From NCBI GenBank assembly GCA_050946935.1, contig JBMNVR010000008.1, positions 19,910 to 83,909 on the forward strand: a DNA stretch of 64,000 nucleotides. Direction: 5' to 3'. This document shows positions 1 to 7,930 of the stretch, piece by piece (the stretch's first letter is position 1; every line of letters starts with the position of its first letter). This DNA is from UQRS01 sp050946935 (GTDB taxonomy: Bacteria; Bacillota; Clostridia; Oscillospirales; Acutalibacteraceae). The notes beneath the pieces are model-generated. The model searched no databases, had not been told where the DNA came from, and saw only the letters and a program-made list of their open reading frames with translations. The translations under genes and the position numbers were made by a program.

Positions 1-276
1 CTGACCATGATGGGCGCGCAGGTTCAGGTGGACGGCCGTGTCGCCGTGGTTGAAGGAGTTGAGGAACTGCACGCCGCACCGGTCTGCGCCACCGACCTGC
101 GGGCGGGCGCCGCTCTGATCATTGCGGCTTTGATGGCCCACGGCACGACCGAAATCGGGGATATCGTCTATGTCGACCGGGGGTATGAGGACGTGGTGGA
201 GAAATTCACCGCCCTCGGCGCCCAAATCCGTCGGGTGGAGGATTTCAACCCCGCACACCAGCAAACCGCACTGTAA
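1..276 (+). CDS. murA: UDP-N-acetylglucosamine 1-carboxyvinyltransferase, C-terminal part
   Basis: The frame is open from the first base of the window and ends at 276, so only about the last 91 residues are present. The product transfers enolpyruvate from PEP to UDP-GlcNAc, the first committed step of peptidoglycan synthesis in the cytoplasm. The visible tail (AAPVCATDLRAGAALIIAAL, then DIVYVDRGYEDVVEKF) is the well-conserved EPSP-synthase-fold C-terminus of MurA. The catalytic cysteine lies outside the window. A hairpin terminator follows at 316-346. MurA and its paralogue MurZ cannot be told apart from the tail alone. Confidence 0.9.
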   Translation: MTMMGAQVQVDGRVAVVEGVEELHAAPVCATDLRAGAALIIAALMAHGTTEIGDIVYVDRGYEDVVEKFTALGAQIRRVEDFNPAHQQTAL

Positions 277-315
277 AAAGCATTTGATAAGCCGGAATTC
301 CTCCGGCATGAAAAT

Positions 316-346
316 GGGGATGGTCCGCCGTCCCCGTTTTTCCGTT
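316..346 (+). terminator. Rho-independent terminator after murA
   Basis: The arms GGGGATGG (316-323) and CCGTCCCC (328-335) pair with one G-T wobble, and a T-rich run follows (GTTTTTCCGTTTT). A smaller GCCGGA/TCCGGC hairpin lies just upstream, near 290-307. Confidence 0.75.
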
Positions 347-524
347 TTATAATATTCTGCCCGCCCACCGCGACAGAGAAGCAGGAGGTATTGCCCGGCA
401 CATTGCCGGCTCATCCTCCCCGCGTTTGAATTCGTTTCCCAAAGCCTGAGCAAAACCCATGGCTTTTTAAATCCCCGCCCATCCCACCATATTGCAAAAA
501 AATAAAGGAGCAATGATTGAGTAT

Positions 525-1310
525 ATGGCAAGATTCTGCCCCCTGTTCAGCGGGAGCAAAGGAAACAGTACATACATCGGCTGCTCGGGCGCCGGCATTC
601 TGATCGACGCCGGCGTCAGCTGCAAGGCCATTCTGTCGACGCTGTCGGCACGGGACATCCGGCCGGAGGAAATCGGCGCCCTCTTGGTCACCCATGAACA
701 TATTGACCACATCGCCGGACTGCACGCTGTGGCCGCCAAACTGCACCTGCCGGTCTACGCTTCGGGTGGGACGCTCGCGGCGCTGGAGGGTCTCGGCAAG
801 CTCCGGGGGCTGGAGGTACATGAGCTCGGCGCCAACCCGTTGGAAATCGGGGGGATGACCGTCTCCCGCTTTCCGACCCCGCACGACTGCGCCGATTCCA
901 GCGGCTTTGTCGTGCAGTCTCCCGACGGACGGCGGATGGCCGTCGCGACCGACATGGGCTGCCTGACTGATGAAATCCGGCAGGCTCTGCTCGGCTGTGA
1001 CCTTGTGATGATCGAATCCAACCACGATGTCATGATGCTGGAAAACGGAACCTACCCCTATCCGCTGAAAAGGCGCATTTTAAGCGACACCGGCCATCTT
1101 TCCAACGCACGGTGCGCCGATTTTCTGCCCGAACTGGTCGCCGCAGGCACGACGCGGCTTGTGCTCGCACATTTAAGCCGGGAGAACAACCACCCCTCGG
1201 TCGCCCTGGAAACGGCCCGCTCCGCGCTGACGGCCGGCGGCTTCCGGGAGACGACAGATTACCTTCTCAGCGTCGCACCCCCGTCGGGCGGCAAAGCCAT
1301 CCTGCTTTGA
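525..1310 (+). CDS. MBL-fold metallohydrolase, YycJ/WalJ type
   Basis: Cytoplasmic metallo-beta-lactamase-fold hydrolase of about 261 residues. The N-terminus MARFCPLFSGSKGNSTYI has the SGSxGN signature of the YycJ/WalJ group, and THEHIDHIAGL is the HxHxDH di-metal motif. Further metal-ligand regions look like PHDC and THLS-type segments (TGHLSN, LAHLSREN). In Bacillus this family sits with walRK and is linked to cell-wall and DNA-replication coordination. Here it sits between murA and rlmH, and rlmH is often its neighbour. The start is uncertain: AAAGGAG at 504-510 is 2 nt from ATG 513 and 14 nt from ATG 525. I chose 525 because it matches the family N-terminus. Confidence 0.85.
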   Translation: MARFCPLFSGSKGNSTYIGCSGAGILIDAGVSCKAILSTLSARDIRPEEIGALLVTHEHIDHIAGLHAVAAKLHLPVYASGGTLAALEGLGKLRGLEVHELGANPLEIGGMTVSRFPTPHDCADSSGFVVQSPDGRRMAVATDMGCLTDEIRQALLGCDLVMIESNHDVMMLENGTYPYPLKRRILSDTGHLSNARCADFLPELVAAGTTRLVLAHLSRENNHPSVALETARSALTAGGFRETTDYLLSVAPPSGGKAILL

Positions 1311-1354
1311 AGCGATCCTAACCCAAAAATACCCTGAAATGAGGTGTGTTCCCC

Positions 1355-1834
1355 GTGCTCCGGATTACCCTGATTGTCCTTGGCCGGCTGAAAGAAGACT
1401 ATCTGCGCCAGGCCGCGGCCGAGTATGCCAAACGGCTGCAAAGCCTCTGCCGGTTGGAGACGATTGAGCTGCATCCCGCTCCACTGCCCGACCGCCCTTC
1501 TTCGGCGCAGATCGACGCCGCGCTGGAGACGGAGGCTCGCCGGATTGAGGAAAAGCTGCCGGCCGGCGCAAAGCTGATTCCCTTGTGTATCGAGGGAAAA
1601 ACCCTGTCAAGCGAGGATTTCTCCGCCCGGCTTTCAGACATCGGGATGGGGGGCGGAAGCGTCGCTTTTGTGATCGGCAGCTCTTATGGCCTGGCCGACC
1701 GGATCAAACGGCAGGCGGATTGGAGGCTCTCCCTCTCTCCCATGACCTTTCCACACCAGGTGGCCCGGATTCTTTTGCTTGAGCAGATTTACCGCGGCCT
1801 GAAAATATTGGCGGGCGGAACCTATCACAAATAA
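1355..1834 (+). CDS. rlmH: 23S rRNA (pseudouridine1915-N3)-methyltransferase RlmH
   Basis: SPOUT-class methyltransferase that methylates pseudouridine 1915 in helix 69 of 23S rRNA in assembled ribosomes, using SAM. Family marks are VLGRLKEDYLRQAAAEYAKRL at the N-terminus, the knot region FVIGSSYGLA, and the C-terminal block LSLSPMTFPHQVARILLLEQIYRG...YHK. The GTG start at 1355 gives 159 residues, the usual length of the family, and sits about 10 nt after GAGG (1341-1344). An in-frame GTG at 1346 is too close to that site. A terminator follows at 1850. Confidence 0.97.
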   Translation: MLRITLIVLGRLKEDYLRQAAAEYAKRLQSLCRLETIELHPAPLPDRPSSAQIDAALETEARRIEEKLPAGAKLIPLCIEGKTLSSEDFSARLSDIGMGGGSVAFVIGSSYGLADRIKRQADWRLSLSPMTFPHQVARILLLEQIYRGLKILAGGTYHK

Positions 1835-1849
1835 CGCGGCAGATTGTCC

Positions 1850-1893
1850 AAAACAGCAGGTATGTTTACGCTGAAATATACCTGCTGTTTTCA
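1850..1893 (+). terminator. Rho-independent terminator after rlmH
   Basis: The perfect 14-bp arms AAAACAGCAGGTAT (1850-1863) and ATACCTGCTGTTTT (1878-1891) flank a 14-nt loop. The sequence ends in Ts and could work on either strand. Confidence 0.85.
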
Positions 1894-1931
1894 TTTTCAC
1901 CGTTTTGCAAACGATGATTGGAGGTTTTTTT

Positions 1932-2447
1932 ATGCTACTGCAAACCGACCGCCTCCTCCTGCGGGAGATGGAGGAAGCCGACCTTGACGCCCTGCGCCGT
2001 ATTTTGCAGGATCCGGAGGTCATGTACGCCTATGCCCACGCCTTCTCAGAAGAAGAAGTGCAGGCCTGGTTTCAAAAACAAAGAGGCAACTACGCCCGTT
2101 ACGGTTACGGTCTCTGGGCCGTTGTGCTTTCCGCTACCGGAGAGATGATCGGCCAGTGCGGCCTGACTCCGCAGCCGTGGGAAGACCGGCAGGTAACCGA
2201 GATCGGCTATCTCTTAGCCAAAGCTTTCTGGCATAACGGCTATGCCACCGAGGCGGCAATCGCCTGCAAACGCTATGCCTTTGACGTTTTAAAAGAAAAG
2301 GAGGTTTTTTCCATCATCCGGGATCAAAATCTCCCTTCTCAGCGGGTCGCCCGGCGAAACGGCATGCAGATTTGCGGACGTATGGTCAAGCAATATTACG
2401 GCATGGAGATGCCGCATCTCATTTTCTCGGTTCGGCGGGAGGAATAG
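1932..2447 (+). CDS. GNAT family N-acetyltransferase (RimJ/RimL-like)
   Basis: A 171-residue acetyl-CoA-dependent acetyltransferase. The start TDRLLLREMEEADLDAL is the standard opening of the RimJ/RimL (Acetyltransf_3) group. The middle segment MIGQCGLTPQ...VTEIGYLLAKAFWHNGYATEAA carries the GNAT acetyl-CoA loop. The C-terminus has a typical VARRNGM segment. GGAGG at 1920-1924 is 7 nt from ATG 1932, so I use that start and not upstream in-frame starts. The substrate (ribosomal protein N-terminus, antibiotic or metabolite) cannot be read from sequence. The gene has its own terminator-bounded upstream gap. Confidence 0.85.
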   Translation: MLLQTDRLLLREMEEADLDALRRILQDPEVMYAYAHAFSEEEVQAWFQKQRGNYARYGYGLWAVVLSATGEMIGQCGLTPQPWEDRQVTEIGYLLAKAFWHNGYATEAAIACKRYAFDVLKEKEVFSIIRDQNLPSQRVARRNGMQICGRMVKQYYGMEMPHLIFSVRREE

Positions 2448-2529
2448 GTCTCTATTCCCGAACGGCGCCGGGCGTATTTTCTCTTTTGCCGCCGCATAGG
2501 ATAGAATGTTCGGCGGTGTCTGTCCACGA

Positions 2530-2547
2530 TTGATAAAAAATTAACAA
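2530..2547. promoter_or_regulatory. Rex-like operator upstream of the hydrogenase operon
   Basis: TTGATAAAAAATTAACAA matches the Firmicutes Rex consensus TTGTTAA-N4-TTAACAA at 13 of 14 defined positions (A for T at position 4). It overlaps a possible -35 (TTAACA, 2541-2546). Rex is an NADH/NAD+-sensing repressor of fermentation and hydrogenase genes. No rex gene lies in the window, so the assignment rests on motif and context. Confidence 0.55.
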
Positions 2548-2627
2548 AATTTTGGCGTAAATTTATCGAAAAAGCCTGGAAATCGGCAAAAAAATGCCAA
2601 AAACCCATGGATTTTTAATGCCAACTC

Positions 2628-2636
2628 TGCTATAAT
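2628..2636 (+). promoter_or_regulatory. Extended -10 promoter for the hydrogenase operon
   Basis: TGCTATAAT gives TGn plus a perfect TATAAT (2631-2636) in an AT-rich stretch. The matching -35 region is poor, as is common for extended -10 promoters. It leaves a leader of about 100 nt before the first gene at 2743. Confidence 0.5.
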
Positions 2637-2742
2637 TTTTTTGTTATGGACTGGGTGGGCCGGAGAGCGCACGCCCCGGCCGGTTCCGATGCTAAAAAAC
2701 AGCCGGCGTCCAGCCAATATCTGAACAGGAGGACAAACGTTC

Positions 2743-3237
2743 ATGAAGAAAAAAGCAAGTTCGATCCCCTTCTCCGGTACGGCCGAGCAGGAAGCGCAGC
2801 TTCGCGCGGTCATTGCCGAGCACCAGGGAGACAGGGGCGCTGCGCTTCCGGTCATGCAGGCGGCACAGGACATTTATGGTTATCTGCCGCTTGAAGTGCA
2901 GGAAATCATCGCCGAGGGACTCGGCCTCCCGGTAGAGGAGATTTACGGCATCGCGACCTTCTATGCCCAGTTCGCCCTCTCTCCCAAGGGGGAGTACAAG
3001 ATTTCGGTATGTCTCGGCACTGCCTGCTACGTCAAGGGTGCACAGGCGCTGATCGACCGGATCACGGCGGTACTCGGCATCGGGCCGGATGAATGCACGC
3101 CTGACGGTCGCTTCTCGCTGGAGGCCTGCCGCTGTATCGGCGCCTGCGGCCTCGCGCCGGTCCTCACAATCAACGAGGACGTGTACGGACGGCTGACCGA
3201 AAAAGATGTAGATGATATTTTAAAGAAGTACATGTAA
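2743..3237 (+). CDS. hydC: NuoE-like [2Fe-2S] subunit of NADH-linked [FeFe] hydrogenase (HydC)
   Basis: A 164-residue thioredoxin-like [2Fe-2S] protein that relays electrons in the hydrogenase/NADH complex. An N-terminal helical region (about 15-75, with YGYLPLEVQEIIAEGLGLP and IYGIATFYAQF) precedes the ferredoxin fold. The four cluster ligands fit the NuoE pattern: C90 and C95 (CLGTAC), C131 and C135 (CIGAC). AGGAGG lies about 10 nt before the ATG. It is the first gene of a five-gene operon; the next starts directly after its stop. Order and partners match HydABC-type enzymes of clostridia, so a hydrogenase role is favoured over a formate dehydrogenase or complex I role. Confidence 0.92.
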   Translation: MKKKASSIPFSGTAEQEAQLRAVIAEHQGDRGAALPVMQAAQDIYGYLPLEVQEIIAEGLGLPVEEIYGIATFYAQFALSPKGEYKISVCLGTACYVKGAQALIDRITAVLGIGPDECTPDGRFSLEACRCIGACGLAPVLTINEDVYGRLTEKDVDDILKKYM

Positions 3238-3780
3238 ATGAAAGAGCTTTCGCTGAATGTCCTTGACATCGCGCAGAACTCGGTCACGGCCGGTGCAACC
3301 CTGATCTCCATCGACACGGTGGAGGATCCGGCCGCCGATCTTCTGACTATTTCGGTAACCGATAACGGCAAGGGCATGACCAAAGAGTTTGTGGAACGGG
3401 TCACGGATCCTTTCTGCACCACCCGGACAACCCGTAAGGTCGGCCTCGGTATTCCGCTGTTCAAAATGGCGGCGGAGATGGCCGGCGGCAGTTTCTCGAT
3501 CGAATCGGAGCCGGGGTGCGGCACAAAGGTCACAGCGACCTTCATGCTGTCGAATGTCGACCGCATGCCGGTCGGCGATATGGAGGGGACGGTATCCGCC
3601 CTGATCCAGATGAATCCCGGTCTCGACTTCCTCTACCACAGGGCGAGGGGGGCGAAAAGCTTCACCCTGGACACGAGGGACCTCCGCGAAACGCTGGAGG
3701 ATATCCCACTCGACAATCCGGAGGTGGGCGCCTGGATCCGGGACTATCTTGCAGAAAACCTTGCACAACTGAATGTATAA
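3238..3780 (+). CDS. GHKL ATP-binding protein of the hydrogenase operon
   Basis: A 180-residue protein with a histidine-kinase-type ATPase fold. It has the N box (LNVLDIAQNSV), the G1 box DNGKGM and a G2-like KVGLGIPLFKM. It lacks a phosphoacceptor histidine (DHp) domain, any sensor and any membrane segment, so it is not a standard sensor kinase. A C-terminal extension of about 70 residues (from MNPGLDFLYHRA) has no recognised domain. The ATG follows the hydC stop codon without a gap, implying translational coupling. The same kind of gene occurs at this position in other clostridial hydABC operons. Its function is unknown; regulation or assembly is a guess. Confidence 0.85.
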   Translation: MKELSLNVLDIAQNSVTAGATLISIDTVEDPAADLLTISVTDNGKGMTKEFVERVTDPFCTTRTTRKVGLGIPLFKMAAEMAGGSFSIESEPGCGTKVTATFMLSNVDRMPVGDMEGTVSALIQMNPGLDFLYHRARGAKSFTLDTRDLRETLEDIPLDNPEVGAWIRDYLAENLAQLNV

Positions 3781-3801
3781 ATAATCATTGGAGGTTAAGC
3801 C

Positions 3802-4173
3802 ATGAAATCCATTGAAGAACTGAAAGCCATCCGCGACAAGGCCAGAGCTTCGGTCAACGTGCGCGGCGACAATTCGGAAGATATCCGCATCGTCGTCGGT
3901 ATGGCGACCTGCGGCATCGCCGCCGGCGCCCGTCCGGTGCTGAACGCCTTTGTAGAGGAAATCAACGCCCGGGGTCTCTCGAACGTCATCGTGACCCAGA
4001 CCGGCTGCATCGGCGTCTGCCAGTTTGAGCCGGTGGTCGAGGTATACGTCCCCGGGAAGGAAAAGGTCACCTATGTGAAAATGACGCCTGATCTGGTGCC
4101 CGGCATCATAACCGAGCATATTGTCAACGGCCGCGTGGTCGAGAGCCAGACCATCGGCGCCTATACCAAATAA
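3802..4173 (+). CDS. Small thioredoxin-like [2Fe-2S] ferredoxin of the hydrogenase operon
   Basis: A 123-residue protein. After a helical N-terminus (about 1-25), VVGMATCGIAAGARPVL and TQTGCIGVCQFEP give the C-x4-spaced and CxxxC cysteine pattern of thioredoxin-like [2Fe-2S] proteins, though the first pair is reduced to a single visible cysteine (TCGIAAG). It resembles the N-terminal domain of HydB encoded next. GGAGG at about 3790 precedes the ATG. Its place between the GHKL gene and hydB suggests an electron-transfer or assembly partner. Whether it holds a full cluster is uncertain because of the missing cysteine. Confidence 0.82.
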   Translation: MKSIEELKAIRDKARASVNVRGDNSEDIRIVVGMATCGIAAGARPVLNAFVEEINARGLSNVIVTQTGCIGVCQFEPVVEVYVPGKEKVTYVKMTPDLVPGIITEHIVNGRVVESQTIGAYTK

Positions 4174-4185
4174 GGAGGAGTATCA

Positions 4186-5982
4186 ATGTATCGTTCCCAA
4201 GTGCTCGTATGCGGCGGTACCGGATGTACCTCCTCAAACAGCCCGAAAATTATTGAAGCCTTCAAGGACGAGATCAAGGCCGTCGGCCTTGAAAACGAGG
4301 TCAACGTTGTTCGCACCGGCTGCTTCGGCCTGTGCGCACTCGGCCCGATCGTCATCGTCTATCCGGAGGGCAGCTTCTACAGCATGGTCAAGGTAGAGGA
4401 TGTCAAGGAGATCGTCGACGAACACCTGCTGAAGGGGCGGATCGTCAAGCGTCTGCTCTATTCCGAGACGGTGACCGAGGATGAAAATGTCAAATCTCTC
4501 AACGACACCGCCTTTTATAAATCCCAGAAGCGTGTGGCGCTGCGCAACTGCGGCGTCATCAATCCGGAGATTATCGACGAATACATCGCCTTTGACGGCT
4601 ACGCTGCTTTGGCGAAATGTCTGACCGAGTACACGCCGGAGCAGGTCATCCAGATCGTGCTGGATTCCGGCCTGCGCGGCCGCGGCGGCGCGGGATTCCC
4701 GACCGGGCGCAAATGGCAGCTCGCCCGCAATATCGTCCCCGACGCCGATCAGAAGTACGTCTGCTGCAATGCGGACGAGGGCGATCCGGGCGCCTTTATG
4801 GACCGCTCGGTGCTGGAGGGAGATCCGCACGCCGTGATCGAAGCCATGGCCATCGCCGGCTATGCCATCGGCGCCAACCAGGGCTATATCTACGTCCGGG
4901 CAGAGTATCCGATCGCCGTCAGCCGTCTGCGCATCGCCATCGGACAGGCGCGTGAATACGGCCTGCTCGGCAAGAACATATTCGGCTCCGGCTTTGACTT
5001 TGACCTCGATATCCGGCTGGGCGCAGGCGCTTTCGTCTGCGGCGAGGAAACCGCTCTGATGACCTCGATCGAGGGAAATCGCGGTGAGCCGCGGCCCCGT
5101 CCTCCCTTCCCGGCGGAAAAGGGTCTCTTCGGCAAGCCGAGCGTTCTGAACAACGTCGAAACCTACGCCAACATCCCGCAGATCATCCTGAACGGGGCGG
5201 AGTGGTTCGCCTCTATGGGCACCGAAAAATCCAAGGGAACCAAGGTGTTCGCCCTCGGCGGCAAGATCAAAAATACCGGCCTGGTTGAGATTCCGATGGG
5301 CACCACCCTCCGCCATATTATTGAGGATATCGGCGGCGGCATCCCGAACGGCAAGAAGTTTAAGGCGGCGCAGACCGGCGGCCCTTCCGGCGGCTGTATC
5401 CCGGCCAGCCTGATCGACACCCCTATCGACTACGACAACCTGATTGCCATCGGTTCCATGATGGGTTCGGGCGGCCTGATCGTCATGGATGAGGACAACT
5501 GCATGGTCGATATTGCAAAATTCTTCCTCGAATTCACCGTGGACGAGTCCTGCGGAAAATGTACTCCCTGCCGGATCGGCACCAAGCGCCTGCTCGAGTT
5601 GCTCACCAAGATTACAAACGGCAACGGCACGATGGAGGATATCGACCGGATGGAGGAGCTTTGCTACTACATCAAAGACAACGCTCTCTGCGGCCTGGGA
5701 CAGACCGCTCCCAACCCGGTGCTCTCAACCCTGCGGTATTTCCGCGACGAGTATGAAGCCCATGTGAAGGAGAAACGCTGCCCGGCCGGCGTCTGCAAGA
5801 AGCTGGTCTCCTACCACATCGACCAGGATAAGTGTAAGATGTGCACCGCCTGTATGCGTCAATGCCCGGTCGGCGCGATCGAAGGCGCCGTCAAGCAGCC
5901 GCACACCATCATTCAGGATAAATGTATCAAGTGCGGAGCCTGCTTCGAGAAATGTAAATTCTCCGCCATCGTGAAACAATAA
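4186..5982 (+). CDS. hydB: NADH-binding NuoF-like subunit of [FeFe] hydrogenase (HydB)
   Basis: A 598-residue flavoprotein that binds FMN and NAD(H) and is the NADH site of the complex. Domains in order: N-terminal thioredoxin-like [2Fe-2S] region (about 1-85, CGGTGC and CFGLC), NuoF FMN/NADH core (about 140-400, with GLRGRGGAGFPTGRKW and CNADEGDPGAFMDR), SLBB region, the NuoF [4Fe-4S] motif ESCGKCTPCR near 454, and two C-terminal ferredoxin motifs, CKMCTACMRQCP near 549 and CIKCGACFEKC near 579. This extended form is typical of bifurcating HydB, not of respiratory NuoF. GGAGG precedes the ATG, and hydA follows 19 bp on. It probably works with HydA and HydC, coupling NADH and reduced ferredoxin oxidation to H2 formation. 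Confidence 0.95.
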   Translation: MYRSQVLVCGGTGCTSSNSPKIIEAFKDEIKAVGLENEVNVVRTGCFGLCALGPIVIVYPEGSFYSMVKVEDVKEIVDEHLLKGRIVKRLLYSETVTEDENVKSLNDTAFYKSQKRVALRNCGVINPEIIDEYIAFDGYAALAKCLTEYTPEQVIQIVLDSGLRGRGGAGFPTGRKWQLARNIVPDADQKYVCCNADEGDPGAFMDRSVLEGDPHAVIEAMAIAGYAIGANQGYIYVRAEYPIAVSRLRIAIGQAREYGLLGKNIFGSGFDFDLDIRLGAGAFVCGEETALMTSIEGNRGEPRPRPPFPAEKGLFGKPSVLNNVETYANIPQIILNGAEWFASMGTEKSKGTKVFALGGKIKNTGLVEIPMGTTLRHIIEDIGGGIPNGKKFKAAQTGGPSGGCIPASLIDTPIDYDNLIAIGSMMGSGGLIVMDEDNCMVDIAKFFLEFTVDESCGKCTPCRIGTKRLLELLTKITNGNGTMEDIDRMEELCYYIKDNALCGLGQTAPNPVLSTLRYFRDEYEAHVKEKRCPAGVCKKLVSYHIDQDKCKMCTACMRQCPVGAIEGAVKQPHTIIQDKCIKCGACFEKCKFSAIVKQ

Positions 5983-6001
5983 GAAAAGGAGTATGCCAAC
6001 A

Positions 6002-7750
6002 ATGAACATGGTCAACATCAAAATCAACGGCATGCCCCTCAGCGTACCGGAAAATTACACCATTCTGGAGGCCGCGCGGGAACTCGGGATCGAGATCCCG
6101 ACCCTCTGCCATATGAAAAATATGAACGAGATCGGCGCCTGCCGCATCTGCGTGGTGGAGGTCAAAGGCGCCCGTTCTCTGGTCGCCTCCTGCGTATATC
6201 CGGTATCCGAGGGCATGGAGGTCACCACCAACTCTCTGCGGGTGCAGAAAGCCCGTCAGAACACCCTGAAGCTGATTCTTTCCAACCACGACCGCAAATG
6301 TCTCTCCTGCGTGCGGAGCGGCAGCTGCGAGCTGCAAAAGCTCTGCTATGATTTCGGCATCGACGATGAAACCGAGTTTGACGGTGCCAATCCGCGGTTT
6401 GAGATCGACTACAGTGCACCGCACATGGTTCGCGACAACAACAAATGTATCCTCTGCCGCCGCTGTGTCGCCGCCTGTAAGGCGCAGCATGTCGCGGTTA
6501 TCGGCGCAAACGACCGCGGTTTCGACACCAGCATCGGCTCTCCCTTCGACAAGCCGCTGAATGAGATGGCCTGCATCTCCTGCGGACAGTGCATCGTCAA
6601 CTGCCCGACCGGCGCGTTGTATGAAAAGGACGACACTGACAAGGTCTACGCTGCGCTGGCTGACCCGAGTAAGACGGTCATTGTACAGACTGCGCCCTCC
6701 ATCCGCGTCACGCTGGGCGAGAGTTTCGGTATGCCGATTGGCAGCATTGTGACCGGCAAGATGGTCGCCGCCCTCCGCCGGCTGGGCTTTGACAAGGTTT
6801 TTGACACCGATTACTCAGCCGACCTCACCATTATGGAGGAGGCCAACGAGCTGCTCGAGCGGGTGCAAAACGGCGGCGTGCTGCCGATGATCACCTCCTG
6901 CTCACCCGGCTGGATCCGCTTTTGTGAGCAGTACCATCCCGATATGATTCCCAACCTCTCGACTTGCAAGTCGCCGCAGCAGATGTTCGGTGCGGTGCTC
7001 AAAACCTGGTACGCTGAGCAAAACGGCCTCAAGCCGGAGGATATTGTCAGTGTCGCCATCATGCCCTGCACGGCCAAGAAGTTTGAGGTCGGGCGGGAGG
7101 ATCAGAGCGCGGCGGGCGTACCGGACGTCGACATCGCCCTGACCACCCGCGAGCTGGCCCGCATGATCGACCGCGCGCATATCAACTTCAATCTCCTCCC
7201 GGACGAGGCATTCGACAACCCGTTGGGAGAGGCCTCCGGCGCCGGAGTCATCTTTGGCGCGACCGGCGGCGTGATGGAAGCGGCTCTCCGCACCGCGGTG
7301 GAAACGCTCGAGGGCAAGCCGCTTGACAACCTTGAATTCACCGCCGTCCGCGGCACCGAGTCGGTCAAGGAAGCCGCCCTCAAGGTGGCCGGCCTTGACG
7401 TCAAGGTCGCCGTCGTCAGCGGGATGGAGGCGGCCAACGACCTCCTGCTCAAGGTGAAAAACGGCGAGGCGGATTACACCTTTATCGAGGTAATGGGATG
7501 CCCCGGCGGCTGTGTGAACGGCGGCGGACAGCCGATTCAGCCCGCCTCAGTCCGCAGCTTTGTCGATCTGAAAGGGCTGCGTGCCGCCGCACTGTATGCC
7601 GACGACGTCGCCAACCCGGTACGCAAATCACACGAGAACCCGATGATCAAAAAGCTGTATGACGAGTATTTGGAGAAGCCCGGCAGCCATAAAGCGCACA
7701 AGATTCTCCACACCTCCTACGTTGACCGTTCGAAGGATTACATCAAGTAA
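6002..7750 (+). CDS. hydA: [FeFe] hydrogenase catalytic subunit (HydA)
   Basis: A 582-residue catalytic subunit that makes or oxidises H2 at the H-cluster. In order: plant-type [2Fe-2S] domain (CHMKNMNEIGACRIC...C), the His-Cys3 [4Fe-4S] site HDRKCLSCVRSGSC, and two ferredoxin [4Fe-4S] motifs (CILCRRCVAAC, CISCGQCIVNC). The three H-cluster motifs are TSCSPGW (about 298), MPCTAKKFEV (about 353) and GCPGGCVNGGG (about 499). A small-subunit-like tail follows, fused to the large chain. This fits trimeric group A hydrogenases. AAGGAG at 5986-5991 is 10 nt from ATG 6002, so I prefer it to ATG 5993. Maturases HydEFG are not in the window. Confidence 0.97.
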   Translation: MNMVNIKINGMPLSVPENYTILEAARELGIEIPTLCHMKNMNEIGACRICVVEVKGARSLVASCVYPVSEGMEVTTNSLRVQKARQNTLKLILSNHDRKCLSCVRSGSCELQKLCYDFGIDDETEFDGANPRFEIDYSAPHMVRDNNKCILCRRCVAACKAQHVAVIGANDRGFDTSIGSPFDKPLNEMACISCGQCIVNCPTGALYEKDDTDKVYAALADPSKTVIVQTAPSIRVTLGESFGMPIGSIVTGKMVAALRRLGFDKVFDTDYSADLTIMEEANELLERVQNGGVLPMITSCSPGWIRFCEQYHPDMIPNLSTCKSPQQMFGAVLKTWYAEQNGLKPEDIVSVAIMPCTAKKFEVGREDQSAAGVPDVDIALTTRELARMIDRAHINFNLLPDEAFDNPLGEASGAGVIFGATGGVMEAALRTAVETLEGKPLDNLEFTAVRGTESVKEAALKVAGLDVKVAVVSGMEAANDLLLKVKNGEADYTFIEVMGCPGGCVNGGGQPIQPASVRSFVDLKGLRAAALYADDVANPVRKSHENPMIKKLYDEYLEKPGSHKAHKILHTSYVDRSKDYIK

Positions 7751-7791
7751 ATTCTCCTTGGTTGCCGTATAGGACAAAGTGTACAGGATTC

Positions 7792-7834
7792 AAAAAGCCG
7801 GCCGAACCCCAAAGTGGATCGGCCGGCTTTTTAT
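7792..7834 (+). terminator. Terminator of the hydrogenase operon
   Basis: The perfect 14-bp arms AAAAAGCCGGCCGA (7792-7805) and TCGGCCGGCTTTTT (7819-7832) flank a 13-nt loop and end in a T-run. Confidence 0.93.
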
Positions 7835-7930
7835 CCGCACACCTTCGGCCGGCGAGAGCGATGCACCGTCCGCTGCATCTCCAATTGGCTGACGGCTGTA
7901 CCGCTGCGATAAAACTGAATTTCAAAACGG

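Noticed and set aside
2743..7750. Respiratory complex I (nuoEFG) operon
   Set aside because: The third large subunit carries all three H-cluster motifs of [FeFe] hydrogenase, and no membrane subunits are present.
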